From positions 372,001 through 436,000 of the forward strand of contig NZ_VTZS01000001.1 in assembly GCF_008367235.1 (NCBI RefSeq): a stretch of 64,000 nt of DNA. Direction: 5' to 3'. Positions 20,959-30,001 of the stretch are shown in pieces; positions within the stretch are counted from its first letter, which is position 1, and each line of letters opens with the position of its first letter. The position numbers and the translations under genes were made by a program. The DNA is from Pareuzebyella sediminis (GTDB lineage: Bacteria; Bacteroidota; Bacteroidia; Flavobacteriales; Flavobacteriaceae). The notes under the pieces were generated by a model. That model had not been told where the DNA came from. It worked only from the letters and a program-made list of their open reading frames with translations, and searched no databases.

Positions 20959-23175
20959 ATGGCAACGAAAAGTAATATTCTGGTCAGTATTGTACGAGAT
21001 GAAATTTTGACAACAAATTCTTCGATTGAAATTACGATACCATCCAATGCTGATGCCGAATCAATAAGCAGAAGCATCGGAGTAATCGATGTTGATGGCA
21101 GGGTATCTCCTACCCGAAAAAAAGGGGGGTATGTTTGGAGGTCCGAAAACGGTTTACCCCCAGGGCGTCATAAGCTTATCGTCGAACCTTTGATAGATGG
21201 CAAATCACAGAAAATAAGCGAGACCCTTGAAATACCGTTTACGGTAATCGCTACCCAAGCAAAAATTAATAAAAATGCCTTGATAGGCAGCTTTGTCCGG
21301 CTTAAATTGGTTGAAAAGGGAGTAGAACGACTTCCTATTCATGAAATATCCGATTCCGAGTTTATAGAATTTTACAAAGCAATCGATCGTAAGACCGGTA
21401 AGCCCGTGGCCTTCGAATTCGACCATAACGGTAAGCGCGTTGATGGTGAAAAACTGTTAGCAAAGCACAGGGAAAAAATCCAGTCGAAATTCGGAAAGTT
21501 GCACCCATCACTTTTTGAATTGGTGAATTCTAAAAATCCACCTAAGACCGTACTAGTTGATGTTTGGCATGAAGTTGAAGAAGCGGAGGCATTGCCCGCT
21601 GATCGTTCGCTAAATGATTGTGAATCAAAGTCCTTACAGAAGCGTGCCGAAGAACAACGGCAAGCGATGTATGAACGCACCAAAAGATTTGGAAAATCGC
21701 TTGAGGGCAAATTAAAAATTGTAAACTTTAATGAACTGGCTCCATTGGTCACGGTAGAAATAGAGACTTCCAATATTCGTGAACTAGCTACAAATACGAA
21801 AATAGCGGGAATACTCTTTCACGAAACTGAGGGTATCGATGATCTCGATGATTCAATGGCCATTGCCGGGTCTGATGTTGTTCAAGCTGGGGGTGAAAAC
21901 GGTTCAGGAGTAAAAGTTGCCGTTTGGGAGTCTGGACCCACCAGTAATACCGATTTGGTCATTTCCGGTAAATACAAGAATAACCCTTCAACATCAGACC
22001 ACTCGCAAAACGTTCATGCAATAATAAGAAACAAAGAATCAGGTACTCCCAACGGCCATGCCTCTGGCTGTAGCTTGTATTCCGCTAACGATAAGGACAG
22101 AGATGCACTGACATGGGCCGTTAAGGACAAAGGTTGTACAATCATCAATCAAAGTTTTCACCGATCGAGCGAACCGGGCTCCGGGGCTTTATCTAGTGAT
22201 GATATTTATGGCGACTATTTGGCAACCCATTACCCGTATCCGTTGATCGTTCATGCGGCAGGCAATTTTTGGAACGGTGACTCGGACAATATAAACCCGC
22301 CAAGCAGTGAATTTGTAAACCATAAGGGTTACAATACAATTTCAGTGGGCAATCACAATGATACTGCTTCGGCCATGTCGACCTCTTCGGTATTTCGAAA
22401 TCCGAGTTCGTCTCACGGAGACCGGGAATTACCTGAAATATGTGCAAATGGAATAAGCGTTACCGCCGATGGCATAACCAAAAGCGGCACCAGTATGGCT
22501 TCACCTGCTGTCGTAGGCGTTTCAGCGCTTCTTCAAGCCACAAACGGCATTTTGAAACATTGGCCGGAAGGATGCCGTGCAATATTGGCGGCCAGTGCCA
22601 CAAAAAACGTTACCGACAGCACCTGGTGGCAAGATGTAATTAATAACATTGATGCCAAAGACGGAGCAGGCGCTGTGAATGCCATAGAAGGGTGTAATAT
22701 TGCAAAACATCGACGTTGGGCAAACGCCCCCGCAAGCCAAAGGGGCTGGGATATTGGCCTGCTGAGTTCTTCAAACTTCGGAAACGATAAATTATCGACT
22801 TTCGAATATAAAGTGACCCTTCCAAATTACATTTTCGGACCTAGAAAAGTTAAGGTGGCCCTGGCATGGACTTCAAAAACCACCAAAACCTCTTTTTTAT
22901 TTTGGAGTTGGTACATGTCGGAACTAAAAGTTGACCTTGACCTGATTGTCTATGATGAAAATGGGGCTATCGTGGGTTATAGCGGATCATGGGATAATAG
23001 TTATGAAATCGCTGAATTTACCGGACAGCCAGGTAAAACATATACCATAAAGATCCGTAGATGGTCAGGAACGGATTCAACCTGGTTCGGTATTGCCTGG
23101 ACGGTCACAGGTGGTTTGACCATCACACTGAATCCAGAACTGTTACGGGCAAACAGGATATTGGGAGAATTTTAA
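20959..23175 (+). CDS. S8-family subtilase with Glu in place of the catalytic Asp
   Basis: This 738-residue protein has no signal peptide. Residues 1-300 form a pre-domain of unknown type with beta-rich start and a charged helical part. The subtilase domain follows: GVKVAVWESG (Glu324 where Asp is standard), DHSQNVHAII (His348 as candidate), HAAGNFW (oxyanion Asn436) and KSGTSMASP (Ser512). The C-terminus (about 610-720) is a beta-sandwich with WTSK, DLDLIVYDENG and YTIKIRR, like the jelly-roll domains after many S8 proteases. A Glu could still orient the His, or the enzyme may be altered in activity. The lack of a secretion signal suggests a cytoplasmic role or non-classical export. A hairpin terminator follows at 23203-23229. 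Confidence 0.78.
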   Translation: MATKSNILVSIVRDEILTTNSSIEITIPSNADAESISRSIGVIDVDGRVSPTRKKGGYVWRSENGLPPGRHKLIVEPLIDGKSQKISETLEIPFTVIATQAKINKNALIGSFVRLKLVEKGVERLPIHEISDSEFIEFYKAIDRKTGKPVAFEFDHNGKRVDGEKLLAKHREKIQSKFGKLHPSLFELVNSKNPPKTVLVDVWHEVEEAEALPADRSLNDCESKSLQKRAEEQRQAMYERTKRFGKSLEGKLKIVNFNELAPLVTVEIETSNIRELATNTKIAGILFHETEGIDDLDDSMAIAGSDVVQAGGENGSGVKVAVWESGPTSNTDLVISGKYKNNPSTSDHSQNVHAIIRNKESGTPNGHASGCSLYSANDKDRDALTWAVKDKGCTIINQSFHRSSEPGSGALSSDDIYGDYLATHYPYPLIVHAAGNFWNGDSDNINPPSSEFVNHKGYNTISVGNHNDTASAMSTSSVFRNPSSSHGDRELPEICANGISVTADGITKSGTSMASPAVVGVSALLQATNGILKHWPEGCRAILAASATKNVTDSTWWQDVINNIDAKDGAGAVNAIEGCNIAKHRRWANAPASQRGWDIGLLSSSNFGNDKLSTFEYKVTLPNYIFGPRKVKVALAWTSKTTKTSFLFWSWYMSELKVDLDLIVYDENGAIVGYSGSWDNSYEIAEFTGQPGKTYTIKIRRWSGTDSTWFGIAWTVTGGLTITLNPELLRANRILGEF

Positions 23176-23202
23176 TGATCAAGGGCACTACTTTAAAAAT
23201 AT

Positions 23203-23229
23203 GGCCATAACCTAGAATAGGTTATGGCC
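23203..23229 (+). terminator. Hairpin terminator of the subtilase gene
   Basis: A 12-bp perfect stem (GGCCATAACCTA, loop GAA, TAGGTTATGGCC) lies 27 bp after the stop codon and is followed by TTTATAT. Confidence 0.72.
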
Positions 23230-23387
23230 TTTATATGTACATAGTGCCAATTTATTGGGAACAGCATCAATAAAAGATGTTGTATGTGCCTAAAAATTAT
23301 AGAGTTAATCGAAATTTACAACGAAAGTAGTATCTTTAGAGTGTTAACATATTTATGATCAAATAACTTTAATTAATCACCTACGAA

Positions 23388-23624
23388 ATGAGACGAGTAA
23401 AAACATTTAAGAATTTTGCATTAATTCTGTTTTTGGCCTGTTTTATCTCTGCTGGTTTTTTGACCTCATGTAGAGATCAAAAAAAGCAAGAGAAGACCGA
23501 ACAGGAGGAACATCCACAGGCTGAAGAACATCCTACTGAAGAGGATGCCGGTGAAGAGCACCCACAAAGTGAAGAGCATCCGTCAGATGATGGAGAAGCC
23601 GAAGCGGAGCACCCGGATGGTTAA
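23388..23624 (+). CDS. Small acidic lipoprotein with repeated EHP motifs
   Basis: This 78-residue protein has a lipoprotein signal ending FLTSC (Cys28) and a low-complexity mature part. The tripeptide EHP occurs at least five times, spaced by Gln, Ser and Glu-rich segments. The alternation of Glu and His could bind divalent metals (Zn, Ni, Cu) at the cell surface; this is inference. It has no recognised domain. The gene is convergent with the transglutaminase-like gene, only 9 bp apart, with no clear terminator between them. Confidence 0.65.
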   Translation: MRRVKTFKNFALILFLACFISAGFLTSCRDQKKQEKTEQEEHPQAEEHPTEEDAGEEHPQSEEHPSDDGEAEAEHPDG

Positions 23625-23633
23625 TATTTTTTA

Positions 23634-25010
23634 TTAGGGTAAAGACGCTACTTTGTCCTGATTATTTTGCCCCGGATTTCTTTCGAACGAAAAAAATGTT
23701 TTGGGATAAACGGGGTTGTCGCCTTCCTCCATAACGGGATAGGCAAGAAAGTTAATGGGCCCGGACTTTGGTCCGGGCTCTATTTTTAAATCACGGCCTT
23801 TCGTAAATTCGATACGGTTTGCAGGATGTCTACCAAAATAATACGTAGCCAAGGCAGTATACTTATTGGCTTCACTGATATCTACGGGCCACCATTTTCC
23901 ATCCGCAAAAAATTCGGCCCAACAATGATAGCCGTTGACTCCGCCATCGTTACGTTCTGATGGAATGGCTGCGCCTACCGCGAATCGCGAAGGAATTCCA
24001 GCGGATCGGGCGAGGGAAATAAAGAGGGAGTGGAATTCGGTACAATTACCGGTAAGGGCATCGCAGGCATAAATGGCATCGCCCGTGCCATATTTACCCG
24101 CTTTTCTATACCGCATGTTTTCAATAACATAATCATATAGGGCTCGTGCCTGCATTAGCGTACCTTCGCTTCGTTTGACCCCAATGATGGAATCTGCCAA
24201 AACCTGGAACCGATCTCCTACCGGCATCAGTAAACTGGCGTCAAGATATTTTGTCGGGGACGAATTTTCTTCATACGGTTTTTTCTCCTGACGTTCTACA
24301 TGGTAGACCAGCTCCACCTTTTTGCCACTATCTTCTACAGTCGGTTCTAGATATAGTATTTTATTACCGTATTCTTTTTCATTGAGCATTCGATGTTCCG
24401 TAGGCACGACCAACGATTTTAACTCAATGGTTTGAAACCTATCGCTTTGAGCAACCGGAATCCACAGTTTTGCGGATTCCTGAAGATCGGGAATTGTTAC
24501 TTCGTACCTAAATTCAAAGGTATCCTGACCTTCTATTACTCCTAGTAGGTTAGACGATGCCTTTTTCATAGGTACCCGATGCCAAGTTTTATCCTCACGT
24601 TGTTTCCAGGTGTAGAACGGCTTGCCGTTAAGTTTGTGAAGCGTTGTTTCGGTTACGTGCATTTGGCCTGGGTCACCTTCTAAAAAGAAATCCACGTCAT
24701 AAACGTCACCGCTAACATCAGCGAGATCGACGCATGCAAAATGACGCCGCGGACCCAAATTGGCCAAATATTCAGTATGTACACGTACCAATTGGAGTTT
24801 TAACTCTTTTCCATCGGCCTTCATATGAAAATATCCATCCCCTTCTTCCACTTTTTGGTCGATATTAGCTTTGATACCCGCCTCAATATCGGCCTTCAAA
24901 ATCTTAGGCGCGTTGGTTTCGGCCACCGATGTTTCTTTTTGTTTTGTTGTGGTATTGCAGGCCATGGTAATGCCGGTAAATAAGGTCAAAAAAATGCGAT
25001 TCCGTATCAT
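23634..25010 (-). CDS. Transglutaminase-like lipoprotein
   Basis: From the ATG at 25010 the protein has 458 residues: a lipoprotein signal ending ITMAC (Cys18), a beta-rich N-terminal half, and a transglutaminase-core domain with the papain-like triad Cys323 (ALTGNCTEFHSLF), His362 (GYHCWAEFF) and Asp377 (WWPVDIS). An upstream in-frame extension lacks a signal peptide and was rejected. Bacterial members act as peptidases or amidases on cell-envelope substrates more often than as cross-linkers. It lies 127 bp downstream of mnmE on the same strand, probably in a separate unit. Confidence 0.82.
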   Translation of the reverse strand: MIRNRIFLTLFTGITMACNTTTKQKETSVAETNAPKILKADIEAGIKANIDQKVEEGDGYFHMKADGKELKLQLVRVHTEYLANLGPRRHFACVDLADVSGDVYDVDFFLEGDPGQMHVTETTLHKLNGKPFYTWKQREDKTWHRVPMKKASSNLLGVIEGQDTFEFRYEVTIPDLQESAKLWIPVAQSDRFQTIELKSLVVPTEHRMLNEKEYGNKILYLEPTVEDSGKKVELVYHVERQEKKPYEENSSPTKYLDASLLMPVGDRFQVLADSIIGVKRSEGTLMQARALYDYVIENMRYRKAGKYGTGDAIYACDALTGNCTEFHSLFISLARSAGIPSRFAVGAAIPSERNDGGVNGYHCWAEFFADGKWWPVDISEANKYTALATYYFGRHPANRIEFTKGRDLKIEPGPKSGPINFLAYPVMEEGDNPVYPKTFFSFERNPGQNNQDKVASLP

Positions 25011-25137
25011 TTTAGTAGTGTCATATTGATATGCTGTGAATTTACGATAATTAGACCTTACTCCCAATAAAGTGTGGGCATGTATTCCATGGATGCTAAG
25101 GATTGCCATCGACGAACAATTATAACAATGGGATATT

Positions 25138-26526
25138 TTACTTTCCGATACAAAAGTTGGCAAAAATATTACCTAGAAGATCATCTGAGGTCACTTTACC
25201 CGTGATTTCTCCCAAAAAGTTCAGGGCTTCCCGAATATCAATGGCCAATAGATCGCTGGAGATACCTTCGTCCATACCTAAACGCACCCTGTCAATAGCT
25301 TCTAGAGCTTTTACCAGGGCATCATAATGTCGACTGTTGGTGACTATAGTATCACTATTTCGAAGGGTACCGGTTTCCACGAGAGCCAACAACCGGTCTT
25401 TGAGTACTTCTATCCCTATACCTTCTTTTGCAGAAACCAGCAGCACTTCTGGAATGGCCGATTCGATTTGCGTAAGGGTGGACTTGTCGATTCGATCTAT
25501 TTTGTTGGCTATGACAAAAAGAGGGGTTTGGGGATACTTGGTTTTTATTTTGCCGATTTCTAGAATATATCGATCTTTTTCCTCCTCAAATTTATGGGCA
25601 TCCACGAGATAGATGACCACCCGCGACTTGGCTATCTTTTCAAACGTCTTTTGTATTCCGATACCTTCCACTACGTCTTTGGTTTCTCTAATACCCGCTG
25701 TGTCGATGAATCGGAAACCGAACCCCCCTATGGAAATTTCATCTTCGATGGCATCGCGGGTAGTCCCCGCTATTTCCGAAACGATAGCACGCTCTTCGTT
25801 CAATAGTACATTGAGCAAGGTCGATTTGCCAACGTTGGGTTCGCCCACAATGGCCACCGGAATCCCGTTTTTGATTACGTTACCAACTGCAAAACTGTCT
25901 ATTAATCCTTTTAGCACTTTTCCCATACGTTTCAAAAGGTCATTGAAACGCTTCCGATCCGCAAATTCTACGTCTTCCTCGGCAAAATCAAGCTCCAATT
26001 CTATGAGCGACGCAAAATTCAAAAGTTCATCAGCGAGTTCTTTAATTTCACTACTGAACCCACCTCGCATTTGTTGTATGGCCACTTGATGGCTCGCTTC
26101 GTTGTCAGAGGCAATTAAGTCGGCTACGGCTTCCGCCTGGCTCAAATCTAATTTCCCGTTCATAAATGCTCTGAGGGTAAACTCACCAGCTTGGGCCATG
26201 CGGCATCCATTTCTTAAGAAAAGTTGGATAATTTGTTGCTGAATGTATGGAGATCCATGACACGAGATCTCAATAACATCTTCTCCGGTATACGAATGTG
26301 GCCCCTTAAAAATTGAGACCAAGACCTGATCTAAGATTTTAGTATCTTCAAGTATATGCCCTAAGAGTATGGTGTGGCTTTTCTGATCAAGTAAACCTTT
26401 GCCGTGGATCGATTGAAAATACGCGTCCGCGATATCAATTGCTTCCTTTCCGGAAAGGCGTATGACAGCAATCGCGCCCGCCCCAGGTGCGGTGGCTAGC
26501 GCAATTATGGTATCGTTCAGTATCAT
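25138..26526 (-). CDS. mnmE: tRNA modification GTPase MnmE (TrmE)
   Basis: This 462-residue protein (ATG at 26526, MILNDTIIALATAPGAGAIAVIRLSG) has the N-terminal tetrahydrofolate-binding domain. The GTPase domain has G1 GEPNVGKSTL, the G2 region IAGTTRDAIEDE, G3 DTAG and G4 NKID. The family C-terminus is NIFANFCIGK with its catalytic Cys. With MnmG it makes the carboxymethylaminomethyl-type modification on wobble uridine. Upstream in-frame residues are not conserved and were excluded. Confidence 0.97.
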   Translation of the reverse strand: MILNDTIIALATAPGAGAIAVIRLSGKEAIDIADAYFQSIHGKGLLDQKSHTILLGHILEDTKILDQVLVSIFKGPHSYTGEDVIEISCHGSPYIQQQIIQLFLRNGCRMAQAGEFTLRAFMNGKLDLSQAEAVADLIASDNEASHQVAIQQMRGGFSSEIKELADELLNFASLIELELDFAEEDVEFADRKRFNDLLKRMGKVLKGLIDSFAVGNVIKNGIPVAIVGEPNVGKSTLLNVLLNEERAIVSEIAGTTRDAIEDEISIGGFGFRFIDTAGIRETKDVVEGIGIQKTFEKIAKSRVVIYLVDAHKFEEEKDRYILEIGKIKTKYPQTPLFVIANKIDRIDKSTLTQIESAIPEVLLVSAKEGIGIEVLKDRLLALVETGTLRNSDTIVTNSRHYDALVKALEAIDRVRLGMDEGISSDLLAIDIREALNFLGEITGKVTSDDLLGNIFANFCIGK

Positions 26527-26654
26527 GCTGCAAAAATAGCTAAAAGAAATTGACCTATCTCTTTCCACACCAGCCTAAAGTAACGTATATGGCTTTAAGC
26601 AAACACGAAAATTCATACCTTCGACAACTATTAACTATAAACGAAATCAGCGAA

Positions 26655-27080
26655 ATGAAATTCTATATTTTACTTTTTATGATAGGTATGATGGCTCTAG
26701 GAAGTATGCCGTATTCTTATTCCCAAGAAAGTACCGTAGAGCAACGCATTCCTTCAGAATCAGTGAACGCCAAGGAAATGCAAATCAAAGTGGACAAGGC
26801 CGAGAGAGCGGCTAAAAAATCGGAAAAGGCAAGAAAAAAGTTGGAAAAGGAAGCTAAAAAGCACGATAAGGCGGTACGCAAAATCGCCTCGCTTAAAAGA
26901 TCTATCGAAAGAGATGATCGGAAAATAGCTAAAATGGAAGAAAAATTGAATGCCGATCGCAAGAAAGGAAAATTATCGCCCAATGACATTGAAAAAGTTA
27001 CGAAACAATTGGATCGATTGAGATCGGGGATAGCTAAGGATAGGGAACAATTACGCAAGCTTGAACGTCGATTTTATTGA
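26655..27080 (+). CDS. Secreted coiled-coil protein of unknown function
   Basis: From the ATG at 26655 (MKFYILLFMIGMMALG) the protein has 141 residues: a signal peptide ending near SYSQ, then a highly charged Lys/Glu/Asp/Arg helix with heptad-like Leu/Ile spacing from about residue 40 to the end. It is predicted to be a periplasmic or secreted coiled coil. No enzymatic motif is visible. The leader comes from the divergent region with mnmE (128 bp). The family is not recognised; similar small coiled-coil exported proteins occur widely in Flavobacteriaceae. Confidence 0.6.
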   Translation: MKFYILLFMIGMMALGSMPYSYSQESTVEQRIPSESVNAKEMQIKVDKAERAAKKSEKARKKLEKEAKKHDKAVRKIASLKRSIERDDRKIAKMEEKLNADRKKGKLSPNDIEKVTKQLDRLRSGIAKDREQLRKLERRFY

Positions 27081-27220
27081 GTAAAAATTATAATTACCAA
27101 TTTTTAATAAAATGGGTCTTTACGAGATGATTTATGCGATATTGATTGGGTAGTGCAAGCTAGATTGTAACATTTTCGCTACTATTTCGTCTTATCTATA
27201 AAACCCTTAAAAATAAGCTA

Positions 27221-27583
27221 ATGGAAATCATCAATCAAAACAAAGCACTTGAAACAAATCGTGAACTATTGGTCTTGACCCATCTTTCCCAATTGCTGAC
27301 CTATGTAACGGGAATCGGTGGTTTGATAGTCCCATTAGTCATTTGGCTCACTACAAAAGACAAAATTTTGGATATGGACGAGCACGGAAAAGCGGTTGTC
27401 AACTTTCAATTGACCGTTATTTTGCTTTCAATTCTTAGTGTACCGGCCATACTGCTTTTAGGTTTGGGCATTATCTCGCTTATATTTATCGGTATCGTTG
27501 CTTTTTTACTGCCCATCGTTAATGCGGTTAAAGCAAGTAATGGTGAATCGCCGAGCTACTTTATGACCATCCGATTTATCTGA
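27221..27583 (+). CDS. DUF4870 membrane protein
   Basis: This 120-residue membrane protein has the DUF4870 pattern: THLSQLLTYVTGIGGLIVPLVIWLTTKDK at the start, the DEHGKAVVNFQLT motif (about residues 50-62) typical of this Tic20-like family, and three hydrophobic segments (about 18-42, 62-78 and 82-104). Function is unknown. It is a monocistronic-looking gene ended by a hairpin at 27656-27690. Confidence 0.82.
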   Translation: MEIINQNKALETNRELLVLTHLSQLLTYVTGIGGLIVPLVIWLTTKDKILDMDEHGKAVVNFQLTVILLSILSVPAILLLGLGIISLIFIGIVAFLLPIVNAVKASNGESPSYFMTIRFI

Positions 27584-27655
27584 TAACTTCCTATCTATAG
27601 CAAATGGAAATGTGCGTAAAAACATAAGGCCAGATGAACGATTCTTGGTATATTC

Positions 27656-27690
27656 AAAATCCGAAAGCTTTCTTAGCCTTCGGATTTTTT
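27656..27690 (+). terminator. Hairpin terminator downstream of DUF4870
   Basis: A 10-bp stem (AAAATCCGAA at 27656-27665 with TTCGGATTTT at 27679-27688, a 13-nt loop) leads into a T-run. The T-run lies just before the glycosyltransferase gene. Confidence 0.75.
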
Positions 27691-27709
27691 GATTAAACCC
27701 ATCGAACAA

Positions 27710-28738
27710 ATGTTGCTAAGCGTAATCGTGCCAATTTTCAATGTCGATCAGTACGTTGCTCGGTGTCTGGACTGTCTACTTCAACAGGATCTGACTGAAG
27801 ATGAATATGAAATTCTGATTATGGATGACGGTTCATCCGACCAGAGCTATACCATTGCTAAGCGTTATGCGGACCGCTTTAAGAATATTTATCTATTCCA
27901 ACAATTTAATTCCGGACCGTGCATCGCTAGAAATACGTTGTTGAACCGAGCTCGAGGTGAATATATTTACTGTCTTGATGCAGATGATTTGATTGCTTTT
28001 GACGCATTGGGAGTGCTTGTAAGACTCGCTAAGGAGCATTCGCTGGATATCATTGGCTTCAATACCTTGGTTACACAGCGTATTGAAAGTTTTGAACCTA
28101 TCATATCGATAAGTATGCCCAGCGAATCTAAAATATGCAGTGGTTATCAATACCTCGAGCGTAATCCATCTATACGCTTTGAAATATGGTGGTATATCGT
28201 TAAAACATCTTTGCTTAGAGATCACCATATTAATTTCGGTGAAAATCAATACAACGGGGATGTTCTTTTTACGTTGAAAACGTTTAGTCTTGCAAAAAGA
28301 ATCGCACATATTCCGATCGCCGTACATTGCTACTTTCAAAGCAAGGGGTCGATTATGCGTAATAAGGAAAATCGCCACCGTCAGGTGTTGCTAGGCAGCT
28401 TGCACATGATGATACGAAATTTTACCAATTTTATAAACCAATTGGAAAAGACGGATGTACCCCAAACAAATGGGGTGGTCCCTAACTTGAAAAACCGCAG
28501 AAACGTTTTTGTAGGGTCGTTTTTGCTAAAGCTCATTCGCTCGAATCTAGATAGCAAACAAGCAAAGACCTATCTTTTACAACTGAAGGAAATTAAAGTC
28601 TATCCGTTAAAGCTGCCCACAAGTAGGAAAGACCCTTTAGCTAAAAGATTAGTGATGCATACGCTGAACAACGAGTCGTTGCTACTTTTAGTCCTGACAT
28701 ATAAAAGGCTCCAATACAAGCTAATAAACCTCGGTTAA
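27710..28738 (+). CDS. Family 2 glycosyltransferase
   Basis: This 342-residue protein (ATG at 27710) begins with the GT-A fold LLSVIVPIFNVDQYVARCL, then DDGSSDQS (about residues 39-46), NSGPCIARN, and the metal-binding LDADDLI (about 90-96). The C-terminal part is mixed helix with no membrane segments. A TTG at 27689 would lie inside the preceding terminator T-run, so the ATG was chosen. Substrates are unknown; it probably acts on a surface polysaccharide or glycoprotein precursor. It is convergent with dnaN, 13 bp apart. Confidence 0.88.
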   Translation: MLLSVIVPIFNVDQYVARCLDCLLQQDLTEDEYEILIMDDGSSDQSYTIAKRYADRFKNIYLFQQFNSGPCIARNTLLNRARGEYIYCLDADDLIAFDALGVLVRLAKEHSLDIIGFNTLVTQRIESFEPIISISMPSESKICSGYQYLERNPSIRFEIWWYIVKTSLLRDHHINFGENQYNGDVLFTLKTFSLAKRIAHIPIAVHCYFQSKGSIMRNKENRHRQVLLGSLHMMIRNFTNFINQLEKTDVPQTNGVVPNLKNRRNVFVGSFLLKLIRSNLDSKQAKTYLLQLKEIKVYPLKLPTSRKDPLAKRLVMHTLNNESLLLLVLTYKRLQYKLINLG

Positions 28739-28751
28739 GAGCGGTTTTTTG

Positions 28752-29870
28752 TTATGAGTTCAACATTACGGGCATAACTAGCATGGTGATGTTTTCACCT
28801 TCATCAAGACCATCTGCAGGTGTTAGAATTCCGGCACGGTTCGGAAGGCTCATTTCCAAGGAGATTTCTTCAGAATTGAGGTTATTTAGCATTTCGGTCA
28901 GAAAACGAGAGTTAAAGCCGATTTGCATATCGTCGCCCTGATAGGAACAGGTTAATCGCTCTTCTGCTTTATTGCTATAATCGATGTCTTCGGCGGATAT
29001 ATTCAGTTCTGCACCAGCTATTTTCAAGCGTATTTGGTGGGTTGTCTTATTTGAGAATATGGCCACTCGGCGCACGGAACTTAAAAATTGTGCTCTTGAA
29101 ATAGATAGTTTGTTCGGATTCTCCTTAGGAATTACCGCTTCATAATTCGGGTATTTCCCGTCGATCAAACGACAGATGAGTTCAGTATTTTCGAAACTAA
29201 ATTTTGCATTGCTATCATTGTATTCAATGTTTACATCGGATTCGCTTCCGGCCAAAATTCCTTTCAGCAGATTCAAAGGTTTCTTGGGCATGATAAATTC
29301 GGCAAGCTGTGAAGCGGTCACATCGGTACGTTGGTACTTTACCAATTTATGGGCATCGGTGGCCACAAAAGTCAAATTTTCGGTTGAAAATTGGAAGAAC
29401 ACCCCGCTCATCACCGGTCGTAGGTCATCATTGCCGGCGGCAAAGATAGTTTTGTCGATTGCCGTGGCTAAAATATCCCCCATTACCGTAGTCGAACTCG
29501 GGTTAACCAATTCGACCGCCTTGGGAAATTCGGCACCATCGGCATAGGCTAGGGCATATTTTCCATGATTGGAACTGATCTCGACCGTATTGTTGTTTTC
29601 CACAACAAAGGTTAGGGGTTGTTCCGGAAATGTCTTGAGCGTATCCAACAATAGTCTTGCGGGCACGGCAATAGTACCTTCGTTATCGGAATCTACCTTG
29701 AGAACCGTACTAATAGTGGTCTCCAGATCAGAAGCCGACACGGTCAGTTTGTCTTGATTGAGATCGAACAAAAAGTTGTCCAATATGGGCAAAGTATTGC
29801 TATTGTTTATTACGCCGCCGAGAACCTGAAGTTGCTTTAATAGATACGTGCTTGATACTATGAATTTCAT
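28752..29870 (-). CDS. dnaN: DNA polymerase III beta subunit (sliding clamp)
   Basis: This 372-residue protein has the family length and three-domain repeat structure, beginning MKFIVSSTYLLKQLQVLGGVINNSN and ending with NITMLVMPVMLNS, the conserved C-terminal clamp-loader and polymerase contact region. It forms a dimeric ring that tethers replicative polymerase. It lies downstream of gldFG on the same strand, the arrangement common in Flavobacteriaceae, though a gap of 131 bp separates it from gldG. Confidence 0.97.
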   Translation of the reverse strand: MKFIVSSTYLLKQLQVLGGVINNSNTLPILDNFLFDLNQDKLTVSASDLETTISTVLKVDSDNEGTIAVPARLLLDTLKTFPEQPLTFVVENNNTVEISSNHGKYALAYADGAEFPKAVELVNPSSTTVMGDILATAIDKTIFAAGNDDLRPVMSGVFFQFSTENLTFVATDAHKLVKYQRTDVTASQLAEFIMPKKPLNLLKGILAGSESDVNIEYNDSNAKFSFENTELICRLIDGKYPNYEAVIPKENPNKLSISRAQFLSSVRRVAIFSNKTTHQIRLKIAGAELNISAEDIDYSNKAEERLTCSYQGDDMQIGFNSRFLTEMLNNLNSEEISLEMSLPNRAGILTPADGLDEGENITMLVMPVMLNS

Positions 29871-30001
29871 AGGGGTATTATTATTTCAATTATAGGGATT
29901 TAGTGTTCTGATATGTCTGAAATTCAGTTGAAACCTTCGAAAAATCAAGACAAACAAAGATATTTGAATTGTACTTTTTAGCGAAACAAACTTATCAACA
30001 C

